Below are positions 10,801 through 21,783 of a DNA stretch of 64,000 bases, one piece after another. Below the pieces are notes generated by a model. That model saw only the letters and a list, made by a program, of their open reading frames with translations. It made no database searches and was not told the DNA's origin. Source of the stretch: Apodospora peruviana (taxonomy: Eukaryota > Ascomycota > Sordariomycetes > Sordariales > Lasiosphaeriaceae); NCBI GenBank assembly GCA_033439685.1, contig JAUEDM010000001.1, forward strand, positions 7,440,001 to 7,504,000, given 5' to 3'. The first letter of the stretch is position 1, and each line of letters opens with the position of its first letter. Position numbers and translations under genes: made by a program.

Positions 10801-13390
10801 TTGATGACGATATTCACAACAGAGCAGATACATGCACACTCCTGGTTTGCCTGCTCCTCCCCTCCTCTTGGCTCCTTTTGCCCCGTCTCGGTCGCGAAAG
10901 CATTGCGGAGGCACGAGGATACCAGACCGGACAACCTTATGGCTCACACACTCTTCGCCGCTGGATCGCATCATGAGATCGGATTCGGCGGAGGATTTGG
11001 ATCGGAGGAACGAGAACTTACACAGTAAGTCTGTCTGTGGGCACCTAGGTGGGTTACGGGGTTTCCAGAAGGCGGGACTGAATCCTTCCCTCGATTGGGG
11101 AGTTCGTCGCGCAGGCATCAGTCATTCATTCATTCAGTCAATCAGTCACTCGGACCGGCCAGCCGTCTTACGCTCTTTTCATGTTTTCTCATAAATGGTC
11201 ACTTTTTGCATCTTGTTTGTAAGTACCCTTACTTTAATATTGCTAGTATATGAAAACTATCGTAATTACGTGAGAAACGGCGAGTTAAGATGAATTGAAT
11301 CAATATGAAGATGGCTACATTACTCACTCGCTTATTCAATCCTCATCACTAACACCTACTCTGACTCTGGGCGGACTGGCGAGCGCACGAGCGGGCTGGG
11401 TGGTGTTAGGTGAAGATGAATTCACTCTGCCTCACTCACTCTCACCTCAACTCCTGCCTAGGTAATTACTTAGGATGGACAAATAAACTTCAGTGATACC
11501 CATTTTATATCATCCCTCATACTGCCTTTCTTCCGGTGATGGTTGGTGACCTGGGATTGTACTGTGCGTATTACATGACTCTTCCCATGTCAGTTACAGA
11601 TCTTCTTATGTCAAGATTATCCACAAGGATTGGCTCATGGGTATGCGCGGCAAAAGATGATGACAATACCATCCAGATGGCTCATAGGGCAACACCCAGG
11701 CGGCGGCGACGGCAATGCTGGTGATGACGCACGTGGGGTGTGTCTTCCACGTTTATCTGCTGCCTGGGTGCTTTGGGCGAGACGAGATAATAGAAGAAAT
11801 CTCATTCATTCCCTTTTGCCACATTTTTGCTTGGATACCAAGATGTGAGTCCGGAGAACTGTTGGTCGTTTGGTGGCGGCGAAAGGTACTTGACGCAGCT
11901 GCGTAAGAGCAGTCATTCCAACAAAGAAGGCGAGTCACGATTTCCCGGCCTGTATATGTCGAGTGGGCGCCTAGGTACGGTGAACCAGTTACTGCAGCCT
12001 GTGTGTCATTCGGACCCCAAATGAATTCTGATTCCAGAATGAATCATATTGGGATGGTGTCCGAAAGGGGTAGGCCGAGCTGATGGGCCGCTTCTTTCGT
12101 CGTTGTCCCCTTGCCGTTCAGTTCTTGACGCGATACGGAGCTGAGGCACGCACGCCCATAGCCGCAAAGCCAAGGAGAACCTAGAACGGAGATGGTCCCC
12201 CCTTCTCAGTGTTTGGTTTCGTTCAGAGGCGTTGACGTGGGATCCGAAGAGGTGAGATTTCTCCCAATTCAGAAGGACCGGTAACGGGTTCTGAATCTCC
12301 CTCAGGGCTCTAGATATGGGGTCGTGTTCGAATCCGTGCTCACGGAAGGCAGAGAGCAATCCTAGTCACTCGGCGATTACAGCCTTATCTAAAGCGTCAG
12401 CCCTTCTCTTTCGTGGATATCGAGGAGTATTTCTGCTTCAGACAGGATTGTATACAGTCTGTCTTCGGACAGGTTCGTCGAATGTGTCGCCGTTTGTGGT
12501 GTATATAAACTAATATTTTCAGGAATATTTATAATGATAGGGTACCAGCTAGTCGTCCCAAAAACATCCATGGATGCGTACCCTGGCCCCTAGATCTCTA
12601 CCTAGAAAACCCTTTATACATGGTCCTACACATCCCGTAAATATGGAGATAGATATTGTATCTGGAATAGATTGCCTCCATCCACCGCCACCTAGAGCGA
12701 GTTCTGTCCAGAATGGCGAGCGTATAGGCGCCGGAACGAAGGGATGTTCGACGCTCCAGGCGTAAATGAGAAAATAACAGTAGAGACAGGAGAGCTGTCG
12801 GAATTACGGTTACATCAGTATGTCTCTCTTAATCCAAAAGATGGCAGACATATAGGAGTTGCAGGAGAAGCATAGTGGATAAATACGCTTCAAGAAACAA
12901 CTTACAAGGAAAGGTCACTGCGTGCAAAAGGAGTGCAATTGTTGAGCCGAACACCAAGCTGAGTACGAGGAGCTAGGATGCAGAGTAACTGGAGCGCCTG
13001 TTGCCGTGTCCGCCCATGCCCTTTGACACCTGTCGCACTTGCGATAGTAGTTCCCAAGAATCTCCTGATGACCCTCAAATCGATCATGTTAGTTGGACGG
13101 AACTCCATATCATTTATATCACTGGGAAAGTAGTCATACAACAGCCCCTAACTTGCATACGGCCAAAGAGACCGGAAACATCGATTGATTCCTCTTATGT
13201 GAAAGCTTTCTTTTCCACTGTTAGAACCCCCATGTTTTTTCCCTTCTGTTTTTTTCTTCAGCTGACGGAGACCAATGAAAGTTAGAGAAAGGTCGAAAAA
13301 AGACAAGAATAATTGCCCTTAGAACGAACACAGCAAAATGATTCGCGACATGAGCCAACCTGTAAACGAGAAACATTGGTTCTACGCCGT
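7801..13390. other. gene-free region between the AT-rich island and sub2
   Basis: About 5.6 kb of ordinary base composition with no supported gene. Its open frames are up to about 170 codons and none shows a recognisable domain or a convincing exon chain. It holds a small hexamer repeat (GGACAC)x3 at 8408-8427 and CCTAGGTA octamers at 11457 and 11970. Its right edge holds the 3' flank of sub2. Confidence 0.5.
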
Positions 13391-15507
13391 CTAAGACGCC
13401 ATGTAGGTGGAGGCGTCGATACCCTCCTTTGGAAACTCACTGGCCACGAGTTAGCAAATTTGGTCACGATGGAACGAGAGGAGAAGGGACATACGGAAGG
13501 GCAACTTCGAATCGCTTCTCAATGGCGGCTAGAACTTCCTTGTCCTGGTCGGTGGTGACGAACGAGATGGCCAGGCCCTTGGTACCGAAACGGCCAGCCC
13601 GACCGACACGATGCAGATACGAGTCGGCATCGGCGGGTAGATCATAGTTGATAGCCAAGTTGATCCGCTCGATGTCGATGCCACGACCGAAGACATCTGT
13701 GGCCACGCAAATACGTTTGTTGAACTCCTTGAACTCCTTGTAGCGTCGGATACTAATGACGATGTTAGACAACGGTAATCAGTTGTGGTCTCGGCCTGAG
13801 TGACATACCGCTCTTCCTGGCTCACACCGGAGTGGACCGCAATCGACGGGAAGTTGCATTCGCGGAGGAGCTTGTCGAGCTCAGTTGCACGCATAGTGCT
13901 CTTCACGAAGATGATCACCTGGTTGAACTGCAGCTCATCCAGGAGCTCGTTCAGCTTCCGGTTCTTCTCCGTCTCCTTGAGCGGGATGTAGTATTGCTGA
14001 AGACCGTGAAGTGTCAACTTTGTGTCCTCGTCCACAAAGTGCTCCGTAGGGTTCTGCATGAACTTCCGGCAAATTGGCTTGATCTCGTCAGAAAGAGTCG
14101 CAGAAAACATCATAACCTGCTTCTGTTGAGGAGTAGCCCGGAAGATCTCCTGAACATCACGACGCATGTCTGCAAACGTCAGTAAAGGAATCGACATCAG
14201 GGTCCGAAAAGCTTACCAATTTGGTCGAGCATCTTATCGCACTCGTCGAGGATGAACATCCGCACGCTGCCAAGGCGCAGGTGCTTGTCCCTGACAAGAG
14301 CATTGAGACGACCAGGAGTACCGACGATAATATGAGGGTGCGTCTCCTTGTTCTTCAGAATCTCAGCGTCCTTCTGAATGGGGGTACCACCGTAAAAGAC
14401 GCCGGTCTTGACATCCGGCATGTACTTGCTGAACCGGTTGTATTCGTTACGGATCTGGAAAGCGAGCTCGCGAGTGTGGCACATGACGAGAACGGAGCAC
14501 TCGCCGGGGACCGGCTCAACTTGCTGCAGCGTGGTAAGAACGAAGACTGCAGTCTTGCCGAGACCCGATTTTGCCTGGCAGATGATATCACCACCCAGCA
14601 TGGCTTGGGGGATACAAGTCTGTTGAACTGTAGCGGAGGATAGGATTAGAATCGGTTACGCAAGATCGAATAGTGACGAACGACGGGATTGTGCTCGATC
14701 AGGTAGGACCGTCCATTTCGCAGCAAAGTCTTCAACACGTTTCCGGGCTTGCTATCATTGCTCAATGATATGATGTTGTACCGACATCAGCTGAGCAAGA
14801 GGCAAATATGTGACCGACGACCGGAATTGGTGATGAATCACAGATCCTCGGTCCATGACCAACAGTCGATGGCACTGTTGAGATCGGGGGCAGGGCCTTC
14901 TTCAACTGAGATATCCAAGGAGCCAAGGCACTCGGCTCATTCGCCTCGCGATGTAATCTTTTGACGTCTTGCGAGGTGTACCTCATCGAAGCGCAATGAT
15001 CATGATCGTCGGTGAGGCTCGCTCAGGTTCAGCTCAGCTGCAGCTCAGCTCGGGCCCCGCGGAGCCCTGCAAGGTGAGGACCCGGTGAGGCGTCACAACA
15101 ACCGAATTGTGTCTCGTAGACAGCGTATATCCCCGTTCTCGACAGCGCCCGGTGGGTTGCCCCGTATGTCTCTCTTCGACTGATTGCTTTGCGTATCCAT
15201 GCTTTGCTTGCGAGATGGACGGACCCGTACAAGAAGGGTGAGGGGTAACGATAAGCTGGGGATGAAATTGTCAAGACTAACCCTCCGACGGATGCTCGAA
15301 CCCGCAGTCGGTGATGGCGCGCAGAAGCTCCGGCTTCAGGAGGAAATCGCGGAAGGCAGTCGAGTGAATGCCGACATAGGAGCCTTTCTTGTCGACGTTC
15401 TGGGCGGCAGCGGCGAGATCGCCCTTCTTGCCGTTGGCCTCGGGAGCAGCGGTCTCATTATTGAGCTCGTCATCAGAGTAGTCGATGAGATCCTCTTCGG
15501 CAGACAT
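13391..15507 (-). CDS. ATP-dependent RNA helicase Sub2 (UAP56 family), 434 aa
   Basis: DECD-box ATPase of the TREX complex that acts in spliceosome assembly and nuclear mRNA export. Five exons: 15507..15282, 14627..14217, 14169..13809, 13752..13495 and 13439..13391. All joins keep frame, for example HPSEG/VQQTCIP, LDQIG/DMRRD, SQEER/IRRYKEF and ALP/EFPKEG. Motifs in order are the Walker-type AKSGLGKT (Lys100), the family-defining DECD at 203-206 that separates Sub2 from DEAD-box relatives, SAT (motif III), and HRVGRAGRFG (motif VI). The protein ends DASTYMAS and its length matches Sub2 orthologues. Introns 2-4 are 47, 56 and 55 nt, but intron 1 is 654 nt. It is divergent from the RNase P gene, with 608 bp between the two ATGs. 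Confidence 0.97.
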
Positions 15508-16115
15508 ATTGACTGATTGACGCGATGGCGCGTTTCACTTTATCTGGAGGTGGGTCTGTCGCTTAGTTGTCGTGAAGACAAAGGCAATGGCGGAGGCGCG
15601 CTGTGGATGCTCTGGGTGAGTCGGAAGTCGAGAGCTGGTGGTGACGCGAGACGCGCTGGTAAAAGAGTGCGGAAGGAAGGTCGGTCACGATGGTGCGTCG
15701 AATGATGCAGGGGTGGATGTTTGCGAATGGAGGTCCGCAAATGATTGATGTTGATGGAAGAAAGGTTGAAAAATCGGAGCGGAGGGACAGGAAAACGAAA
15801 ATAAGCTTGAGGTTGAAAGAAGCACAGCCTCTGAGCCTGGCCTTGGTTGGTTTGGTGGGTTTTGGTTGGGTGCAACAAAGGCGCTAACCAATTGCAGCCT
15901 AGAGCAGCGCCAAAAAAGGGCAGCTGGCCAGGGGGTGCCTGTGAGCCACGGACGCACGGGCCAAACCCCACACAGTCAGTCACTGCCCTTGGCCCTTGCA
16001 GCATACTCTACTCTGGAAGGAGCAAGGCCGATTCACCAAATTTCAACATGAAATTTTACGGAACTCTGTCTAGAAACACAAAGGTTCTCCCGAAGAACAA
16101 AAAATATCAAGCACA
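15508..16115. promoter_or_regulatory. shared intergenic promoter region of sub2 and rpr2
   Basis: 608 bp separate the start codons of the divergent sub2 (minus) and RNase P subunit (plus) genes. Both are general RNA-metabolism genes, so a bidirectional promoter is plausible. No specific factor site is assigned. Confidence 0.45.
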
Positions 16116-16634
16116 ATGGCCAAAGCCAAAAACGGCGGTGGCGTGCAAAACAGAGCCATCTACTCACGCGTTTCCTTTCTTCAACAGGCCGCTATTCTTC
16201 TATCATCGTCGTCATCGTCGACACAACCTCACTCAAGCACCAACGCCGGCAATAAGTCATCCGGCCCTGTCTTGGAGCCCGAGTCCTTCCCGCTACAGGG
16301 CTTGGGACGGCGGTTGGCGACCGATCTGCGGTCCGTCTCGCTCAAGACTAGGATCCGCCTCAGCCCAGCCGTGAAGCAGACCATATGCAAGTTTTGTGAT
16401 TCTATCCTCATCGACGGGGAGACGTGTACCTCTACCATTGAGAACAGGAGCAGAGGCGGCACGAAGCCGTGGGCAGACGTACTGGTCCGCAAGTGCCACG
16501 CCTGCAGAAGGGAGAAGAGATACCCCGTCAGCGCGCCGAAGCAGAAGAGAAGGACGGAAAGGGCAGATACCGGTACTCTGGGCGTCGAAACAGCGGCTGC
16601 TGCTCACCCGCAGAAGGGAAAGGATGTAGGGTGA
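16116..16634 (+). CDS. RNase P subunit Rpr2/Rpp21/Snm1 family, 172 aa
   Basis: Predicted protein subunit of nuclear RNase P (tRNA 5' maturation), or of RNase MRP if it corresponds to Snm1. It is a single exon from ATG at 16116 to TGA. The Rpr2-type zinc ribbon is visible as paired cysteines C91-x2-C94 and C127-x2-C130 in the contexts TICKFCDSIL and VRKCHACRREKRYP. An N-terminal helix containing NRAIYSRVSFLQQAAILL is typical of the family. The C-terminus is Lys/Arg-rich, as expected of an RNA-contacting subunit. Rpr2 rather than Snm1 is inferred from size and the compact domain. Confidence 0.85.
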   Translation: MAKAKNGGGVQNRAIYSRVSFLQQAAILLSSSSSSTQPHSSTNAGNKSSGPVLEPESFPLQGLGRRLATDLRSVSLKTRIRLSPAVKQTICKFCDSILIDGETCTSTIENRSRGGTKPWADVLVRKCHACRREKRYPVSAPKQKRRTERADTGTLGVETAAAAHPQKGKDVG

Positions 16635-19199
16635 ATGGGAGGAAGGAACTTCAGAAACCGACTCTGGGGAGCCTAGCATCGAGCCTACCTGCCTTCTCTT
16701 GGAGCTCTGCGACTCTCGGAGCCGACCAGGCATACTTGCGGTCTCGGGCCTGGCCACACACACACGTTCACATGGCCTCTTAGAAGCACCCGGACCCAGC
16801 GAGGGCCTTTCCGCATGTCGAGCTAAGTGACCTGTTAGTCACGGAGAAGTCGAGGTACTGTGGGCACTGCAGGTTGTCCAACAGGCTGGGCCATCGAGTT
16901 CAACAACGCAGATAGCATCACTCATACATAATAGCTGAGACCGCTGCTACTATTCATCGAAATACATAAATTATAATAGCACCAGAGATTGAGTCCTATG
17001 GCAGGACCATTCTCGCCGGGATATCATGACACCGTTCCTGTGGACCTCACCTTGAAATACAAACACCGATATCTAAACGCATCACACCCAACCAACTTTC
17101 CCGATGAACATGTAAAATGAAACCCAATGGTAACTCTTCTACCAATCTGACTGACAGCCCTAAAATATTCCCACCATCGTCACTTCTGCCCAGCTTGCTG
17201 CTGAACAGACTCCTCACCCAGCACTTTACTGGCAGCCATGAATCTATTCGATGTCAGCCAATTTTACGCGTTCTCGTCTTTCACACACAGAAAGAGAAAC
17301 TCACAGTCCGCCGTGCCAACTCCCCAGTCCTCGCATACACTCAGCCTGAACACTGGTCATGTGAAGCAGATTCTCGGTATCAGCCAAGTTGGCCGAGAGC
17401 TGAGCCAACTGCGAGTGGAGCTGAGTCTAGAGAGGTTTCTCAACAGTCAGCTACCTAGCTCAGGTAGGTACCACGCAGATACCTTGCCCGATAATTTAAA
17501 CTATCGTGTTAGAACAGAACACACCAACTGCCTGGATTTGACGGCACTCCCCGACGAGGCGATCGACTGGCGCGTCGCGGCTCCTCCCCCGACGCCGCTC
17601 TGGGTGTTTGTATTGGTACCGGAATTGCGGGTCGCCATGATATGATCCTACTACTCGTCCGGCGAGCCTTCTTCAGTGACAACGAGCCAGTGTGCCAGTG
17701 TGTCAATCCGTTCAGAGTTGGGCAATTCTGCGCGCCAAGCTTATGCAGGGGGTTTCTTTGGTTGTGGATGTTGTTGATATCGGATGCGTTGCTTGGTGAT
17801 GCGGTGCTAGGTAGGTGCAAGTATGGAAGTCAACATGGAGCCCCGCGTCGGTTTGCATTGGTGGTGGGGTTTCCCTGCCCGCTTATTACCTAAGGTTCCT
17901 AAGGCAGGTATTATCGCCCTCGTCAACCACGCTACCTTACTTACACCACGCGAAGCGCAACTACCTAGGTACGTACCTTGCTCGCTATAAGTCCCGATCA
18001 CGATATGAGTAATGACGGGGAATTTGATACCATACACAATGGAGGATACGTATAGCCCACCTACCTAGGTACGGAAATGGACCCAAATATTTCGGGAAAA
18101 CCATTCGTCCATGCTGCGTCAGGTAGATCAGCCCAGTATGTGTCGTGCAGGACATGGCTTGGGACAACTTTACAGGGCTGATCGTTGGTCCCGAAGCCTA
18201 CTTACCGAGAAGGGTGTCTGTCTCGCCGCGTGGCCGCTAGGCCTTTAGCCCATGCGGTGCACGCCGATAAATACGAGAGAGAAGGCACGGAAAAATGTAG
18301 CAAGTTGCAAGTAGCTTGCCTCCGAATATCATTCTTGCTATCCATAAGTAGGTATTTACTTCAAATTATCAACCCCAGAAAACAAACCAAAAAAGACCAA
18401 ACACACCCAGAAATAATCCTCACCAGGTCAGTCAAACAGAGAGGAAGTGGTCGTCGCGACAAACGTCTCTCTTCATAAATATGTCAATAAAAATTAATCT
18501 CAAGTTGGTTTTGCCAATGATGATCTCGTCTCAATCCTTCAAACACCAAAAAAGAGAAAGAGTTAAGGTACGAGAATTGCAAGACAAAAAAAACGAGATA
18601 TGCCTATGTACTAGAGTACGGTAACAATGGTGAGGGTGCCAACTAAGATTATGTGATTGTACGTGGAAAGACGGGGTGGAAATGGAGATACGCCCGTCTA
18701 TCCTCTCTTGTGCGTTCTGCAGTCAAAAGAATAAACATCCATCCCTTAAGCCAAAAAGAAACTTTGCCCTCACACCTGCCCATTCCAGTGTGTGTTCGTA
18801 TTGCCTCTCTAGAAACAGAAAAACCTTAAGACATGTGTGCTTGAAAATAAAACAGAGGAAACCCAGACCGTAGTTTTGCCTCTGGCAAAACTTTTCTCTT
18901 TATTTCGGGGATAAAAAAAAGTTCATCTTTCTCCTGCGCTGAAATTATAATAACCTCCCTTTCTAGGCCAAACTCCCGTATTCCATCGTGTGTCGGCCAT
19001 GGAATGTGGTTGATTCATGACACTGATAATGATGAGATGTAGAGCCAAACATCAGGTGCTCTTGTCTGCAGAACAAGAGGACCTGATAGCCATCGGTGCC
19101 CTCGAAAAACGTCTCCAGAAACGAGCCAACACTGCCGGTGGTTTCGCGGGCTCTACGTCGAATCCCCCAAGGAAGGGATGGCGGGCGCGTGGAGGGTGC
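16635..19199. other. intergenic region between convergent genes
   Basis: About 2.6 kb between the 3' ends of the RNase P gene and the reductase-like gene. No gene is supported, and the longest open frame (about 17238-17645) has no recognisable domain. Two exact copies of CTACCTAGGTACG lie at 17961-17973 and 18061-18073, exactly 100 bp apart. Confidence 0.5.
17961..18073. repeat. pair of 13-bp direct repeats 100 bp apart, each with palindrome TACCTAGGTA
   Basis: CTACCTAGGTACG occurs at 17961-17973 and again at 18061-18073. Each contains the 10-bp palindrome TACCTAGGTA, which also occurs at 23344-23353. All copies are intergenic. Confidence 0.8.
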
Positions 19200-21783
19200 T
19201 TAACGCACGCCGATGGGAGGACGAGGTCCCAAACTGCTTGTACTGCTGTGTGCAGATGGTTCAGATTCAAGATGAGTTGAATCACCACTGCCCGCGCTGG
19301 CGCTCGCACTACCAGTCAGACTTCGAACATTTTTTGCCTTTGGTGGTTGGAGGGCGCTCACCCCAGCGTGCTGTTCCACTTGTTGCGGCGCAACAGCATT
19401 GCCGTGACCTGGAGGATATCGCGGAACAGGCTGCCGTACACCCTCTGGAGGCGACGGCCGACCGTTCATCTGCGGTCCAGCAAATCCATTCGGCGGCGAT
19501 GGCCGCCCGTTTCCGCCTCCCCGGATTGATGGGCTGTATGGATTCCCAGGAGACTGACTGGCCCGTCTGGGTCCGTTTCCATTCATTCCGTTCATGCCCA
19601 TCGGTGGACCTCCGTTCATCCCGCCGTTCATAGCCATCGGGTGGCCTTGGTTGTACTGCAGCTCATCGAGACGAGCCGCCGTGAGGGAATTTGCCCTCGA
19701 GTCGGCATGCATCTGCCCCCGATCTACTGCGCCATAGCGGTTCGACGTGAAGCCCAGCAAAGGGTCGTCCATAATGTTCTCACGCAGTCCCGGGACTCCA
19801 GACATGATCTGGCTGGACCGATTTCTTCCAAAGCTGGGTCTAAACCGGCTGCTGCGAGTAGGAAGTGCGTCGTGCTCGGGGTTTTTGCGGAGCTGCGAGG
19901 CACTGGTACCTGGGGCTTTCCGGTTCTTTTTCGAGGTAACGCTCATCATGTCGAAATTGTCTGGGTCGATCGATGCCGCTACGGGACCAGCGCTGGGATC
20001 AAAATAATCGTCGTCGTCGTCTTCGTCATCGAATCCGTTGTGGCGCACCGACGGCGGAGGAGGAGGGCCCCTCCTCATGCCGCCAGGGGGTGGTCCTGGG
20101 GGTCCTGCTCGTCGCAACCTCAATTCTTGCTCCCTTAATGCGAGCTCCCGCTGCCGCAATTGGAGTTCTCGTTCCCTCAACGCAATCTCTTGGGGCGGTG
20201 GAGGGTAGCCAACTTCGCCCCCTTCTGGAATATCATCATACACCACTAAATGACTAAACTCTTCCAGGTCCGCGCCCTCCATTGACCCTCGCCTAGATGG
20301 CTGACGCCCGTTCGGCATCCCATTTGGTCGTCCATAACCGTTGGGCGGTCCTCCGTTCACAGGAGGTGGCCGACGCATCCCAGGACCTGGGGGCCCCATC
20401 TGGGATGGACCTCTCGGCCGTGGCCGAGGTGGCATACCGTTTCCGTTGGGGATCCCATTGGACACTGATCGCAGGGGGCCTTGGGAAGACATCCGCGGAA
20501 GAGGCGAGGGTGTGCCAGAGGGCGACCCCGGCTGCGGCGGTGGCGCGAGAGCGTCCATCTTCGGCCTATTCCGGTTGATGATATTCAGGTTGTGCAGGAT
20601 GGCGTATAAAGTCTCGATGCGTGGGACAGGAACTCCGGTCTCTTGTGATAACCTGAGAGGAGAGCCGAGGTAAGTTTCGACCTCCATGGGCCGTCTTGCC
20701 GTATAGTCTTGCCACATGATATTGTCGGCGGTCGTCCTTGAGAATTCATCAATTGTTTCTTGCTTGAACTCAGGTGGGAATTTGCACCCTTGTGCTTCGG
20801 CCAACGCTAATAACTCGTCGATTATGTCGGAGACCAGCTTCGGTACGCTGACCTTATCTAAAAGTGCTGCGTAACTGGGCGTTTCAAACAGCACAGTCAG
20901 AGGATGGAATGCAATGGAACTATTGAGAGTCAGCAAAAAAGAAACATTAGGAGTATACAATGCCAATGCAGCATCAAGAGTCCAACGTACCCGATCACAC
21001 GCTCGTATTGCTGCTGCCGGATATTACTCGACACCTTGCAGTCGACTTGGCCAGTGCTGAGGGTCATAGCCAAGGCCTGCGCCATGTCTTCCTGTATCGA
21101 GGGCGGAATATTCGAGTTTTTGTTTGCAGGTCCAACCCACACCTCGGTCGACCCCTTGTGCTCAAATTCGCTTCCGCCAAGCTGTGTGAGTTCTGCGCCG
21201 CAAACGAGTGACAATACTACGTTGGTCGGAAATCGAGCTTCGATGGCCGATTCGAGTCCGAGCGAGTGAGTGGTATTGACGAGAATGCAGGTATGTTGAG
21301 GGGTGACGACTGAGTCGATAACTGAAGCCAAGTCGTAGACATCAGGGAGCGCTTTTATACAGAGGATGACGTAGTCAAACGCTCCCTCTTTTTTCGAGGC
21401 CGCATCTTCAGGTGCCCGCACGACTGTATCACGTCACTGTTCAGCAAGTATGTTCGACCGCCGTGGTGAAGGCGGGGGGGGGGGGGGGGGGAGGGGGGGG
21501 AGTAGAACATAGCGCATACCATGGCGAGGTTTAAACCTTTCGTTGCCAAAGACGGGGGACCTAGATTCACATAAAGTCAGCTCGCCGCGGAGGAAAAGGC
21601 GGATAGGCTGGAAAGTTTTTGTACGTACTTGAAGGATATTCCGTATTGCGACACATGTTCGTACCCAGTTTTCCACACCAGAGTGACGTCGCAGGCGTTC
21701 GTCGCTTGTAGTCTCCACGACAGAAAGGCAGACACGGGATTCCCGCCCACTGTGACAACGTTCATCAGCTCATTGTCCTCCAT
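19200..21783 (-). CDS. ketopantoate reductase (ApbA/PanE)-like protein with long disordered tail, 782 aa
   Basis: Four exons: 21783..21629, 21560..21520, 21423..20991 and 20919..19200, with introns of 68, 96 and 71 nt and every join in frame. Residues 1-325 form an ApbA/PanE fold. A Rossmann start VVTVGGNPVSAFLSWRL (residues 9-25) is followed by CIKALPDV and NTTHSLGLESA. The helical C-terminal domain contains FHPLTVLFETPS and ends MWQDYTARRPMEVE. The catalytic-site positions look replaced (Arg207, Ser211, His215 where PanE has Lys, Asn, Asn), so canonical reduction of ketopantoate to pantoate is doubtful. Residues 330-782 are Pro/Gly/Asn/Met-rich and contain a short charged coiled coil (RERELQLRQRELALREQELR). 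S. pombe Mug72 is a likely relative. The function of the tail is unknown. Confidence 0.85.
21474..21500. repeat. poly-G tract (18 G, A, 8 G) in an intron
   Basis: A homopolymer of 18 G followed by A and 8 G lies inside the 96-nt second intron of the reductase-like gene, where it reads as poly-C on the coding strand. Length variation or assembly error is likely here. It does not touch a splice site. Confidence 0.85.

Noticed and set aside
14628..15281. Box C/D snoRNA inside the long sub2 intron
   Set aside because: Several CTGA tetramers occur, but no RTGATGA box C at the right spacing was found on the coding strand.
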